NCBI RefSeq assembly: GCF_000235605.1
Contig: NC_016584.1
Span: 4,961,151 to 5,025,150, forward strand
Direction of reading: 5' to 3'
Source of the DNA: Desulfosporosinus orientis DSM 765
GTDB lineage: Bacteria; Bacillota; Desulfitobacteriia; Desulfitobacteriales; Desulfitobacteriaceae
DNA: 64,000 nt
Both the position numbers and the translations under genes were made by a program. The notes beneath the pieces were generated by a model. The model saw only the letters and a list, made by a program, of their open reading frames with translations. It was not told the DNA's origin and searched no databases. Of this stretch, positions 28,567 to 37,580 are shown piece after piece (position 1 is the stretch's first letter; every line of letters begins with the position of its first letter).

Positions 28567-28611
28567 AAAAAAGGACAGAGAAAATGCGCTATCGCATCTT
28601 CTCTGTCCTTT
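28567..28611 (-). terminator. Riboswitch expression-platform hairpin
   Basis: AAAGGACAGAGAAAATGCG and CGCATCTTCTCTGTCCTTT form a ~19-bp stem with a 4-base loop and, on the minus strand, a run of T. It directly follows the second aptamer and shares bases with its closing region, so glycine binding probably decides whether it forms. Confidence 0.85.
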
Positions 28612-28790
28612 AACCTGAGAGATTCGCCCGTAAGGCTTCCCCTTTGGTGTTCTTTTTACAAGAAACTCTCCAGAGTCTCGTCATCTAGCAGTACTTTTGC
28701 CTGAGAGCTTCCCCCCTTGAAAAAGCGAATTCAAGAGATTTCTCCTTCGGCGCCTGAAAAATTCAGATCTCTCCTGCTAGTGTCATCCGA
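28612..28790 (-). promoter_or_regulatory. Tandem glycine riboswitch (gcvT leader)
   Basis: Two glycine aptamers are recognisable on the minus strand. The first has GGAGAGATCTG, GGCGCCGAAGGAG and CTCTCAGGC; the second has CTGGAGAG, ACACCAAAGGGG and AATCTCTCAGG. The conserved order and short linker are those of the cooperative gcvT riboswitch. It precedes a terminator and the gcv operon, as expected for an ON switch that allows glycine breakdown when glycine is abundant. Bases 28406-28566, between the terminator and gcvT, hold no gene. Confidence 0.92.
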
Positions 28791-28842
28791 GTATTTATTG
28801 CTTTATTTACTATATCATATCCTCTTTTATTGAAAATGTCTA

Positions 28843-31614
28843 CTAAAACTTTTCAGAAATTACTGAACTGCAGCGCGGGCAAATTGTCGGATGCTCTTTA
28901 TCCTTGCCAACATCCTCATGATACATCCAGCATCGCTCGCATTTTTCTCCTTTGGCCGGCTGAACAAGTATGCCTAAACCCTTATTTACTTCCGCAGTTT
29001 CGACTCCTTCAGGTCTTGACTCATCGGGTTTATGGATAACAAGACTTGAGACGATAAAAATTTCTGCCAAGTTAGGAACTTGCTGCAAGGCTTTATATTG
29101 TTCTTCCGTAGGGAATAGATCAACTTGCGCTGTCAATGGATGGTTAATCAACTTCTCCTGCCGTGCCTTTTCCAAAACTTTAGCAACATCTGTGCGTAAG
29201 GCAAGTATTTGATCCCAGCGGCTTTCTAATTCTTCATCCATCCATTCAGCTTTGACCTCAGGCATTTCGGCAATCTGAACATTGTCAACACTTTTTTCTC
29301 CCGGAATATAAGGCCAAATCTCATGGGTCATGAAGGACAAGATAGGAGCTAAGAGACGGACCAAAGCATCAAGAACTTCGTATAATACTGTTTGTGCAGA
29401 ACGCCGCAGAAGGGATGTTTTTCCTTCAACATAAAGACGATCCTTGACAATATCCAAATAAACAGCGCTTAACTCAATGGTGCAGAAATTGTGGATTGTA
29501 TGGTATGCCCAATGGAATTCATAGGTTTCATACCCTGTTAACACTCTCTCAACAACCTTAGAAAGCTTAAGCAACGCCCAGCGGTCGATTTCTTGAAGTT
29601 CTGGATAGGCTACTTTATCCTTTGCCGGTTCGAAATCATTGAGATTGCTCAGCAAAAAGCGCATGGTATTGCGAATTTTACGGTAGGCTTCAGACATTTG
29701 CTTCATAATACGCGGGGAAGCGGCCACATCGTTTTTATAATCCACCGAGCTAACCCAAAGGCGCAGAATATCCGCTCCTAGTTCTTGCACAACCTTAAGA
29801 GGATCGACTCCATTGCCAAGAGATTTTGACATTTTTCGTCCTTGCTCATCCACGACAAAGCCATGGGTTAATACATTACGATAAGGAGCTTGGCCAAAAG
29901 CCGCAACGGAAGTGGACAAAGAAGAATTAAACCAACCCCGATGCTGATCCGAACCTTCTAAATAGAGATCGGCAGGCCATGAAAGCTCAGGCCGCTGTTT
30001 TAAAACCCCCACATGGCTGGTCCCGGAATCAAACCAGACATCCATAATATCCGTTTCTTTACGGAATGTCTTGCCGCCGCATTCACAGGTTGTACCTTCA
30101 GGCAGCAGTTCCAGCGCAGAGTGAGCGAACCAGGCGTCTGATCCTTCGCACCGGAAATAATCTTGAACTTTAGCTATGGTTTCGTCGTTGACCAACACTT
30201 TTCCGCAATCCTCACAATAGAAGATAGGAATTGGAACTCCCCAAGTTCTTTGTCTGGAAATACACCAATCGCCTCTATCCGCTATCATATTATAGATCCG
30301 ATCTCTTCCCCAGGCAGGAATCCAGCGAACCTTCTCAATCTCTGTCAGAGTTGCTTGCCGAAATCCATCAATAGATGCAAACCATTGTTCAGTTGCACGG
30401 AAAATAATTGGGCTTTTACAACGCCAACAATGAGGGTAGCTGTGATCAATTATCTCTTCCAAGACAAGGTCTCTGGATCCTTTCAGATCCTCCACAATAA
30501 CAGGATTCGCCTTTGCGGTTTTAAGTCCTGCATAGGCTCCTCCTTCCGAAGTAAACTTGCCTTGATGGTCTACAGGACATAGTACCGGCAAACCATATTT
30601 CTTGCCCACATAAAAGTCATCTTCACCATGAGCAGGTGCCGTATGAACACAACCTGTACCGGCTTCTAAGGTAACATGTTCCCCGCAAATCACCTTAGAG
30701 TCTCGATCCATAAGAGGATTTTTGCAGTTAATATGCTCAAGCTCTTTTCCTTTGAACGTCTTTTCCACGGGAAGATCCATTTTCCATAAGGAACGCAAGG
30801 AATCCAGCATTCCTTCAGCAACCACCCAGCGCTCCTTGTTGGCAGAAACAAGGGCATATTTCAATTCAGGGTGAACGGAAATCGCTAAGTTTGCCGGCAA
30901 TGTCCAGGGGGTTGTCGTCCAAATAACGATATAAGTATTCTCTTGGGGAAGCACATTTAACCCATCTTTTACGGCAAATTTAACATAGATAGCTGTAGCG
31001 GATTTATCAGCATATTCAATTTCTGCTTCAGCCAGCGCTGTTTCACAGGAAGGGCACCAGTATACAGGCTTCAGTCCTTTATAAATATAGCCTTTTTTGG
31101 TCATATCACCAAAAACGCCTATTTGGGCTGCTTCGTACTCCTTCTGCAGGGTCATGTAAGGATGATCCCAATCCCCCCTTACACCCAGCCGCTTAAATTC
31201 CTCTCGCTGAATACCAACATACTTTTTCGCATAGTCTTGACATTTTTGTCGAAATTCCAATGCAGATACCGCATGCCGATTAACTCCTAATTTCTTAATG
31301 ACTTGTTGTTCAATAGGGAGGCCGTGAGTGTCCCAGCCAGGAACGTATGGCGCATCATAGCCCTTCATAGTTTTGTACTTAACGATGATATCCTTTAAAA
31401 CTTTATTAATAGCATGACCTAAATGGATGTCCCCATTGGCATAAGGCGGTCCGTCGTGAAGAATGAATTTTGGGCATCCTTCGCGAGCTTTTTGAACCTT
31501 TTCATAAAGCTTCTCCTCTTCCCAGGCTTTGAGAATTTCCGGTTCTTTTTTGGTAAGATTTCCTCGCATGGGAAAATCCGTTTCCGGTAAATTTAATGTA
31601 TTGCGATAGTCCAT
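28843..31614 (-). CDS. ileS: Isoleucyl-tRNA synthetase
   Basis: It charges tRNA-Ile and edits valine. The class I signatures are present: [15 protein letters not shown] (HIGH-type) and [11 protein letters not shown] (KMSKS). The WWGVP-like [14 protein letters not shown] and editing-domain [13 protein letters not shown] are also seen. The C-terminal zinc site is [12 protein letters not shown] plus [10 protein letters not shown]. It is 923 aa, typical of the bacterial type. A T-box leader lies upstream. Confidence 0.97.
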   Translation of the reverse strand: MDYRNTLNLPETDFPMRGNLTKKEPEILKAWEEEKLYEKVQKAREGCPKFILHDGPPYANGDIHLGHAINKVLKDIIVKYKTMKGYDAPYVPGWDTHGLPIEQQVIKKLGVNRHAVSALEFRQKCQDYAKKYVGIQREEFKRLGVRGDWDHPYMTLQKEYEAAQIGVFGDMTKKGYIYKGLKPVYWCPSCETALAEAEIEYADKSATAIYVKFAVKDGLNVLPQENTYIVIWTTTPWTLPANLAISVHPELKYALVSANKERWVVAEGMLDSLRSLWKMDLPVEKTFKGKELEHINCKNPLMDRDSKVICGEHVTLEAGTGCVHTAPAHGEDDFYVGKKYGLPVLCPVDHQGKFTSEGGAYAGLKTAKANPVIVEDLKGSRDLVLEEIIDHSYPHCWRCKSPIIFRATEQWFASIDGFRQATLTEIEKVRWIPAWGRDRIYNMIADRGDWCISRQRTWGVPIPIFYCEDCGKVLVNDETIAKVQDYFRCEGSDAWFAHSALELLPEGTTCECGGKTFRKETDIMDVWFDSGTSHVGVLKQRPELSWPADLYLEGSDQHRGWFNSSLSTSVAAFGQAPYRNVLTHGFVVDEQGRKMSKSLGNGVDPLKVVQELGADILRLWVSSVDYKNDVAASPRIMKQMSEAYRKIRNTMRFLLSNLNDFEPAKDKVAYPELQEIDRWALLKLSKVVERVLTGYETYEFHWAYHTIHNFCTIELSAVYLDIVKDRLYVEGKTSLLRRSAQTVLYEVLDALVRLLAPILSFMTHEIWPYIPGEKSVDNVQIAEMPEVKAEWMDEELESRWDQILALRTDVAKVLEKARQEKLINHPLTAQVDLFPTEEQYKALQQVPNLAEIFIVSSLVIHKPDESRPEGVETAEVNKGLGILVQPAKGEKCERCWMYHEDVGKDKEHPTICPRCSSVISEKF

Positions 31615-31635
31615 TTATATTTCCTCCTGTGTATA

Positions 31636-31850
31636 AAAAAAACCCGCCCCAATAAGGGACGAGATCTACTCGCGGTACCACCCTTGTAGCCATATTATGC
31701 CACTCGGAAGTCGTTAACGGAGACAAACCGAATAAAGCTTACTAAAACTTTCAGCCCTTCACTCCAAGGTGATTTTCTTTGTTACACCTCACGGGCTCAC
31801 ACCGCTTCCCGCTCGCTGCAGAGATTGCTCAACAAAGACTGTCCTTTTCA
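31636..31850 (-). promoter_or_regulatory. T-box leader of ileS
   Basis: The T-box sequence GGGTGGTACCGCG is at 31683-31671 on the minus strand. It is followed by the terminator CTCGTCCCTTATTGGGGCGGG and eight T (31660-31635). Upstream sequence back to about 31850 can form the long stem I, and an ATC triplet near 31770 is a plausible isoleucine specifier. Uncharged tRNA-Ile would favour antitermination. Confidence 0.9.
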
Positions 31851-31909
31851 ACGTGTCTGAATTATTCATTTATGATGCAGTGTCGTTTATGATGTAGTAA
31901 ATAATAGCA

Positions 31910-32389
31910 TTAATCTTTGATAATGACTTTCCGCAGAATAGCGACAAGTTTAGCTTGTCCTTCCGAATCAATTGGATCCACCATCCAGAGACACAAAAAG
32001 GAAAATTTCCGACTTTTCCATTCTTGAACAAAGGGATCCATATGTTCTTTGGAAACATACAAATGCTTGGAATCCTGAGCGGGCGTCAAACTGACAACAA
32101 CTCCACGTTGTTCCATTTCATCCATGGCCCGGAAGGCACGATCTAATAAATCATCACTTCCGGTCATTAAAACATCCCCCGCACGGAAATGATTGTCGGC
32201 TTCGGCAAACCCAACGCTAAAAATTATATCATCCGCTTGTAAGTTATCTAAATGCAAACGATCAATGGAAGGTATCAGTTGAACCTCTTGGCCACCTACT
32301 TTGCCAATATAGATCTCATTTTCGTCCTGATGTAACCCAAATCCTTGAATCAGAAAGTTCGGAGATATCTCACTAACTAATCTAAACAT
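31910..32389 (-). CDS. Conserved-looking protein of unknown function
   Basis: I do not recognise this 159-aa protein. It is soluble and acidic, with no signal peptide or transmembrane segment. Notable stretches are IQGFGLHQDENEIYIGKVGG, DIIFSVGFAEADNHFRAGD and SDDLLDRAFRAMDEMEQRG. Codon use and a good ribosome-binding site (GGAGAAGG) support a real gene. It lies between divIVA and ileS, which are adjacent in Bacillus, and could be cotranscribed with the ylm genes. Confidence 0.7.
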   Translation of the reverse strand: MFRLVSEISPNFLIQGFGLHQDENEIYIGKVGGQEVQLIPSIDRLHLDNLQADDIIFSVGFAEADNHFRAGDVLMTGSDDLLDRAFRAMDEMEQRGVVVSLTPAQDSKHLYVSKEHMDPFVQEWKSRKFSFLCLWMVDPIDSEGQAKLVAILRKVIIKD

Positions 32390-32474
32390 TGATGAAATCC
32401 TTCTCCTTCAAAATCATCTGTAGATCATTTTACCACGAAACCAAACAGATCCGCAACATATTCACATCTCGGGG

Positions 32475-32936
32475 TCAAGCGATGCCTTCATTGGTATCCT
32501 GTTTCGTTTCCAAATCTAAATGAGCCAACAGAAAAGACTTGAGTTGAGTGCGCAGTAAATCACGCTTTCTAGCGAGAGCTTGGATTTCTTCTTCTATTTC
32601 TTCCCATTTTTTCTGTGCTTCAGACACTTTTTTTGATTTTTCATGCTCTGCTTCACGTAAGATTAAAGCTGACTCTTGGCGCGCTGCTTCCTTTACTTCT
32701 TCAGCAGTTTGCTGCGCCAATACCAAGGTCTGTTGCAACGTGTTTTCAATCTGCCGATAATGACTGATTTCTGTTTCCAACTCTTTGGTCTTTTCTTTAA
32801 GCTCGAAATTTTCTGTATAGGCTAACTCAAATTGTTGACTAACTTCTTCGAGAAACTTTTCTACTTCCTCGCATTGATAGCCGCGAAACCCTTTAGGAAA
32901 TGTTCTATTCCGAATATCAAGAGGAGTCATCTCCAT
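32475..32936 (-). CDS. divIVA: DivIVA domain protein
   Basis: DivIVA binds curved membrane at poles and septa and organises division and sporulation partners. The membrane-binding N-terminus PLDIRNRTFPKGFRGYQCEE is clear. The rest is a long coiled coil (about 25-140). It is 153 aa, similar to Bacillus DivIVA. It lies 12 bases after ylmH in the conserved ylm cluster. Confidence 0.92.
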   Translation of the reverse strand: MEMTPLDIRNRTFPKGFRGYQCEEVEKFLEEVSQQFELAYTENFELKEKTKELETEISHYRQIENTLQQTLVLAQQTAEEVKEAARQESALILREAEHEKSKKVSEAQKKWEEIEEEIQALARKRDLLRTQLKSFLLAHLDLETKQDTNEGIA

Positions 32937-32948
32937 CTTAAATCCCTC

Positions 32949-33746
32949 CTAATGCCGTTGTGAGCGAAAAAGTAGAATTTGCCAAGCAATTCTTTCTTTA
33001 CGGGTCTGAGCGCTTTTTAATAGCTTGATTCGTCCATGCCCACGACAAGAGATGATATCATCCGCCTGCAGCTCTGTTGTGAATTTAGAAACCACAAGCC
33101 CCCCTCTTCTCACCTTGCCTTGTGAAATCAACTCCTGGGCAACTGTCCTCGAAACCCCAAAAGCATTGGCAATGACTGCATCAATGCGGGATGAACTAAC
33201 GGTGATACGCCGCTCTTCCCCCAAATCAGGAAGCAGGCTAGGCTTTCCCCTTACAAGTGACACTTGAATTGTATCACGTCCAGCATTTGTCCAATTATTG
33301 AGAACAAAGTCCACAATTTCTGACGCTGCTGCGATATAAAAGCCCTTTTGTCCAGGCTGAATATCTCCAAAGACATCCCGCCGAATACCTAATCCCATGA
33401 GTGATCCCAGTATCTGCCTATGTTGGAGCTGAATACGAGAATCCGTCGGCATGACCCAGATCAGTGCCATGCCCGTATCGGCTGTGTCCAACCATTCTCC
33501 CCTTGGACCCATAAAAATCCGAACTCTCTCTGCCTCCGGGAACCCGCCTTCCGCTCGATATTCAACCTGTTCTTTACGTATTATTGATTCAAGCCACTCC
33601 CTCATTGCCAGACTCAAAAACGGGGTCAATTGCTTAATGCCTTTATGAAGCACCAAATTTAATTGATCTAATAAATGGGCCGCTTCCAAACGAGCATCTT
33701 TTTCATCCCAAAACTTTAATACGCTTCGATCGACAGTTTCTCTCAT
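32949..33746 (-). CDS. ylmH: S4-domain RNA-binding protein YlmH
   Basis: YlmH is a cytoplasmic S4-type RNA-binding protein of the division cluster, and recent family work links it to rescue of stalled ribosomes. The N-terminal region RVRIFMGPRGEWLD, IWVMPTDSRIQLQHRQILGS and LMGLGIRRDVFGDI is family typical. The S4 domain is at the C-terminus (VIANAFGVSRTVAQELISQG KV). I start at ATG 33746, which overlaps the yggT stop as ATGA, a usual coupling signal. The frame is open nine codons further to ATG 33773, without a ribosome-binding site. Confidence 0.9.
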   Translation of the reverse strand: MRETVDRSVLKFWDEKDARLEAAHLLDQLNLVLHKGIKQLTPFLSLAMREWLESIIRKEQVEYRAEGGFPEAERVRIFMGPRGEWLDTADTGMALIWVMPTDSRIQLQHRQILGSLMGLGIRRDVFGDIQPGQKGFYIAAASEIVDFVLNNWTNAGRDTIQVSLVRGKPSLLPDLGEERRITVSSSRIDAVIANAFGVSRTVAQELISQGKVRRGGLVVSKFTTELQADDIISCRGHGRIKLLKSAQTRKERIAWQILLFRSQRH

Positions 33747-34015
33747 ATCAGAAAAATTCGCCCCAAGAGCCATTGCAGGATATTCAGAGCAAAGATTGCA
33801 AACAAAGGCGAGAAATCCACACCCATAGCCGCATTGCTTATTTGAAAACGTTGAAAAGGTTTCAATAAGGGATCGGTTATGTCATAGATAACAGCAACAA
33901 ATTTGTTATTAGCCGGGTGAAATTTCGGTCCAAAGAAGGTCAAGATTACTCTAACAAAAATAGCGTAGATCAAAATTGAAATTACTTTATTAATGATCTG
34001 TATAACGAAAATAAT
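33743..34015 (-). CDS. yggT: YggT family membrane protein (YlmG)
   Basis: The protein has two hydrophobic segments separated by a polar loop with PFQRF, as in YggT/YlmG, a small integral membrane protein of the division cluster. The family N-terminus (IQIINKVISILIYAIFVRVI) is encoded up to 34015, but no ATG, GTG or TTG is available there. GGGAGG lies 7 bases before ATT at 34015-34013, so initiation at AUU is likely. The only common start, TTG 33973, removes half the first membrane segment and has no ribosome-binding site. It follows sepF with overlap of the control signals. Confidence 0.8.
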   Translation of the reverse strand: MIFVIQIINKVISILIYAIFVRVILTFFGPKFHPANNKFVAVIYDITDPLLKPFQRFQISNAAMGVDFSPLFAIFALNILQWLLGRIFLI

Positions 34016-34016
34016 A

Positions 34017-34472
34017 TTAATCCCTCCCTATTTTTGAACTAGGCCAAAACAAACCCTTACCTTTAAGTTCATCGCGCATTTCTCCAGAAATATCAACGTT
34101 ATTAGGAACAAACAAAAAAATACCATTGCCTACTTTTTGCATATTGCCGTTTAAAGCATAGGTTGTCCCACTGATAAAATCAACAATGCGTTTTGCCAAG
34201 ACATTTTCAGCATTTTCAAGATTCACGATCACCGGCCGGCGGTTTTTCAACTGATCAGCAATATTTTGAGCTTCTTCGAAGTTATTGGGTTCCATAACCA
34301 CCACTCGCATTTGCTTTTGAGTATGAATACTTACAACCTGAGCATTCTTGCGGCTTGTCCGCACCTCTTCCTGAACATTTTTCTCACGCTCATTTTCTTC
34401 AAAAAGTTCCTCTTCTGCTTCTTCATCTGCAAATCCCATAATCCCAATTACTTTATCAATCAATTTGGCCAT
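34017..34472 (-). CDS. sepF: Cell division protein SepF
   Basis: SepF binds FtsZ filaments and anchors them to the membrane. The N-terminal amphipathic helix (MAKLIDKVIGIMGF) is followed by a charged linker and the SepF core: VVVMEPNNFEEAQNIADQLK, RPVIVNLENAE and RIVDFISGTTYALNGNMQKV. It is 151 aa, standard. It may be the main FtsZ membrane anchor, as no ftsA is found next to ftsZ in this window. Confidence 0.95.
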   Translation of the reverse strand: MAKLIDKVIGIMGFADEEAEEELFEENEREKNVQEEVRTSRKNAQVVSIHTQKQMRVVVMEPNNFEEAQNIADQLKNRRPVIVNLENAENVLAKRIVDFISGTTYALNGNMQKVGNGIFLFVPNNVDISGEMRDELKGKGLFWPSSKIGRD

Positions 34473-34495
34473 TTATCCTTCCTCCTCTTTCCGGT

Positions 34496-35194
34496 TTATG
34501 ATCGGGCACCAAAAATCTGGCTGCCCACTCGAATTAGCGTAGCCCCTTCTTCAATTGCCAGTTCAAAATCTTGGCTCATCCCCATGGATAACTCCCGCAA
34601 GTCAACTCCCGGTCGGTTACCCGGCTGCAAAGTATCCCTCAACTCCCGAAGCTGGCGAAAAAAACCTTGAGTTTCTGCCATACTTGCCTCTAAAGCACCG
34701 ATGGTCATGAGACCCTGAACTCGAACATGAGGAAACTCAGCAACTGAATTCAGGAAATCCGCTACCTCCTCAGGCATCAGGCCTGCTTTTGCAGGGTCCC
34801 GAGCTACATTTACCTGAACTAAAGCTGTCCAAGTAATATTGAGCTTTTCTCCATGCCGGTTAAGGGTTTCCAGCAATGGAAACCGATCAAGGGAATGTAT
34901 CATTGCAATCTTATGATTTAAATACTTTACTTTGTTCGTCTGAAGCCTCCCAATCAAATGCCATTCGCAGTCCTCAGGGAGAATAGAGGCTTTCTCCAAC
35001 CATTCTTGAACGCGGTTTTCTGCAAAGGCTCTTTGACCCGTTTGATAAGCCTCTTCTAAACCCGAAATAGGTTGAGTCTTTGATACAGCCAACAATCGAA
35101 TAGTACTCGGATCCCTATTGCTGCGCTTTGCAGCTTGGCATATTCGTTGACGAACCTCAAGTAAGCGTTGTTCAATGCCCGTATTTTGTATCAT
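34496..35194 (-). CDS. yggS: YggS-family PLP homeostasis protein
   Basis: This single-domain PLP-binding barrel (PLPBP, ylmE in Bacillus) has no known catalytic activity and helps balance vitamin B6 pools. The PLP lysine lies in RLLAVSKTQP, and later blocks are WHLIGRLQTNKVKYL, VQVNVARDP and LSMGMSQDFELAIEEGATLIRVG. It is 232 aa, normal. It precedes sepF in the conserved ylm order. Confidence 0.95.
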   Translation of the reverse strand: MIQNTGIEQRLLEVRQRICQAAKRSNRDPSTIRLLAVSKTQPISGLEEAYQTGQRAFAENRVQEWLEKASILPEDCEWHLIGRLQTNKVKYLNHKIAMIHSLDRFPLLETLNRHGEKLNITWTALVQVNVARDPAKAGLMPEEVADFLNSVAEFPHVRVQGLMTIGALEASMAETQGFFRQLRELRDTLQPGNRPGVDLRELSMGMSQDFELAIEEGATLIRVGSQIFGARS

Positions 35195-35259
35195 CAGACT
35201 ATCTCCTCCGCATTAACTTCTACGCCCTTTTGTGTGTTTCCTGCTATTTAAACCCTTGC

Positions 35260-36162
35260 CTAGATTTTTTTTGGATTAGGTACCAGCCCTTCCAGCCCAT
35301 CCCGCGGTGTAATGACAACCGGTATCCCATTGGGCAGATCTTCAATACAAGCCTTGTCTTCATTTTCATCAAGGACTTTCACCTTTTTAAACTGCACAAC
35401 CCCCTCACTCCAAAGAAAGACACCCAATTCCTCTCCCTTAGTCCACAGCGCACTTTTCGGGATAAGGACTCCACTGGTGGGCGAACGATATATCCAAGTT
35501 ACTTCTTGACGTCTTTGCTCTGCAGTACCATCCACATAATTAGAAAATTGAGCCACCACTCCCCTTGGTTCTTCGGATTTGCGCATTATTTTAGCCGTTA
35601 ATGTTTGCTCGCCTATTTTTAAGCGCAGAGTTTTTCCCACAATAAGCCCGTCGACAGTTGGCATCTCAAGGAAGGCAACAGTAGGAACCAGATTATTAAC
35701 AATCTTCCCCAATGCATCCCCTGTTTGTACAGTGTCTCCACTAACTTTGACGTTGGCCGATTGGCTTAACAATTTTGTAAGATCCATGGTTAAGAGGTTT
35801 TCACTAGTAATAATTGGTTCTAATCCGTCACTCTTGTGAATAAACAGCCCGCTCATTGCCGCCGCAATGGTTTGGCTTTGAACGGATTGAACAGCAGCAA
35901 TCGGATCCCCGCGCCTAACACGCTGACCATCTTCCCCAAGATACTCTACGTTTCCGGAAAGAGGTGATATCACCAGTAATTCTTGGTTGGCAAAGGTTGC
36001 CTGAACTTTACGTTCATGAGTGATGGTTCCTGATTCAGCCGTAGCGAATTTTATTGTACCGGCTATAAATGCCGAACGATAACACCATGCGACTCCTCCA
36101 GTTATTATTAGTAACAATATAGCCACCCATAAATATCGGATTTTCCTTCTATTCCCCTCCAT
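35260..36162 (-). CDS. HlyD-like membrane-anchored adaptor protein
   Basis: One N-terminal transmembrane segment (YLWVAILLLIITGGVAW) is followed by an extracytoplasmic region with split lipoyl/barrel-sandwich halves: ISPLSGNVEYLGEDGQRVRRGDPI and SGDTVQTGDALGKI. This resembles HlyD/RND-type adaptors. No transporter gene is beside it, and similar proteins are found in the ylm neighbourhood of Clostridia. I start at ATG 36162, preceded by GGGGGGAA; the frame runs open to 36243 inside the kinase gene. It lies next to a PhoR-like kinase and may share its transcript. Confidence 0.7.
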   Translation of the reverse strand: MEGNRRKIRYLWVAILLLIITGGVAWCYRSAFIAGTIKFATAESGTITHERKVQATFANQELLVISPLSGNVEYLGEDGQRVRRGDPIAAVQSVQSQTIAAAMSGLFIHKSDGLEPIITSENLLTMDLTKLLSQSANVKVSGDTVQTGDALGKIVNNLVPTVAFLEMPTVDGLIVGKTLRLKIGEQTLTAKIMRKSEEPRGVVAQFSNYVDGTAEQRRQEVTWIYRSPTSGVLIPKSALWTKGEELGVFLWSEGVVQFKKVKVLDENEDKACIEDLPNGIPVVITPRDGLEGLVPNPKKI

Positions 36163-36199
36163 ATTTCCCCCCTGGCAATTATCTGGAAATGGCCCATAA

Positions 36200-37573
36200 T
36201 TAATGTTTTGCTCTTGGTAAATTGCATATGAAAACAGTACCAACTCCCAGTGTAGACTTCACACTTATATTACCGCCAATGCCTTCGACCATATGTTTTA
36301 CAATACTAAGCCCGAGTCCGGTTCCGCCTTGCTCTCGAGATCGGGCCTTGTCCACTCGATAAAACCGCTCAAATATTCTTGGCAGCCTGTCTGCGGGTAT
36401 GCCACATCCTGTGTCCCCAAACTCTAAGCGAAGAAATTGAGGTTCTACTTGAACATTCAGCCAGACACGTCCTTCTGTCGTATATTTAACCGCATTTTCC
36501 AAAAGATTCAAAAGGAGTTGACTTAACAAGTCTTCTCCAATAGTGAGCGGCGGCAAGTCTTCCGACAGATTGACATCCACCTGAATACCCTTTGCCTGTG
36601 CAATGCTTAGAATAACCGGCTTAATTTTATGATAAGCTTTCTGCACATAGCTCACTTTGTCAGAAGCTGCATCTGCCCGATTTTCATGACCTTCCAGGTG
36701 AGCAATGGTTAAAAGATCTTCGATAAGTCGCTGCAAGCGCAAGGTCTCATCCTGAATTATTTTTAAAAACCTATTCCGTAAAGCTGGATCATCCGCAGCC
36801 CCATCAAGAAGTGTTTCGACAAACCCTTTGATGGACGTTAGCGGCGTTCTCAATTCATGGGAAACATTAGCCACAAATTCGGTACGCATTTGTTCAAGTC
36901 TTCGAAGTTCAGTCACATCATGAAAAACAATAACGGCACCGCGCGACTTGCCGTGCCCGCTTAAAATGGGGTTAATTTTACTTTGGACCGTTTTTTGCCC
37001 GATGTGGATTTCTTTCGCAGCTGACGGCTGCCCCGAAAGGACTTTCCGTGTAAGCTGCTCTAATTCAGAGTCATAGGTTAACTCTAGCAAATATTCCAAA
37101 TCCCTATCGGTTTTTTGACGTTCGAAAATTCTCTCTGCGGCAGCGTTTACTAAGACAATCCGACCCACATGGTCTACAGCCACAACCCCTTCTTCCATTC
37201 CCGCCAATATTGTTTCCATCTTATGAGCTTCTTGAGTTCCGTCTTGAACCATCTTTTCCACATGGCGAGAAAGACTATTGAGTTCGATGGTAAATTGTCC
37301 GAGTTCATCCGTAGAATCTGATAAATTAATATGCTCAAAATCTCCTGAAGCAATACGTTGAGTTGATGCGTGAAGTTTTTCCATTCGCCGCGTAAGTTGA
37401 TTGGCATAGAAAAAGACCACTCCGGCCGGAAGAAGCAAAGCAAGAATCGCCACGCCCAGATCGCTTTGTTGCTTGCCGGCCACCAGCCTCGCGCTATCTC
37501 CAACCCAAAAAAGGAGCAGAGAAAGTCCCGTCATCCCTAAAAAGAGTCCCGTTAATCGCCATCTTAAACTCAT
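36200..37573 (-). CDS. PhoR/ResE-like sensor histidine kinase
   Basis: Numbered from the upstream frame start, two transmembrane segments lie at about 34-50 and 66-82, then HAMP, a PAS domain (about 145-245), HisKA with the phospho-acceptor H265 in ANVSHELRTPLTSIKGF, and HATPase with NLLENAVKYT, DTGCGIP and GGTGLGLSIVKHMVEG. I start at ATG 37573 (MSLRWRL) with AAAGGA ten bases upstream; the frame overlaps the regulator gene if extended. The extracellular loop is very short, so sensing is probably by the membrane or PAS. The stimulus is unknown. Confidence 0.9.
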   Translation of the reverse strand: MSLRWRLTGLFLGMTGLSLLLFWVGDSARLVAGKQQSDLGVAILALLLPAGVVFFYANQLTRRMEKLHASTQRIASGDFEHINLSDSTDELGQFTIELNSLSRHVEKMVQDGTQEAHKMETILAGMEEGVVAVDHVGRIVLVNAAAERIFERQKTDRDLEYLLELTYDSELEQLTRKVLSGQPSAAKEIHIGQKTVQSKINPILSGHGKSRGAVIVFHDVTELRRLEQMRTEFVANVSHELRTPLTSIKGFVETLLDGAADDPALRNRFLKIIQDETLRLQRLIEDLLTIAHLEGHENRADAASDKVSYVQKAYHKIKPVILSIAQAKGIQVDVNLSEDLPPLTIGEDLLSQLLLNLLENAVKYTTEGRVWLNVQVEPQFLRLEFGDTGCGIPADRLPRIFERFYRVDKARSREQGGTGLGLSIVKHMVEGIGGNISVKSTLGVGTVFICNLPRAKH

Positions 37574-37580
37574 TTTAATA

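Noticed and set aside
31870-32058. Short minus-strand frame within the unknown 159-aa gene
   Set aside because: Shadow frame of the longer gene with better coding signals.
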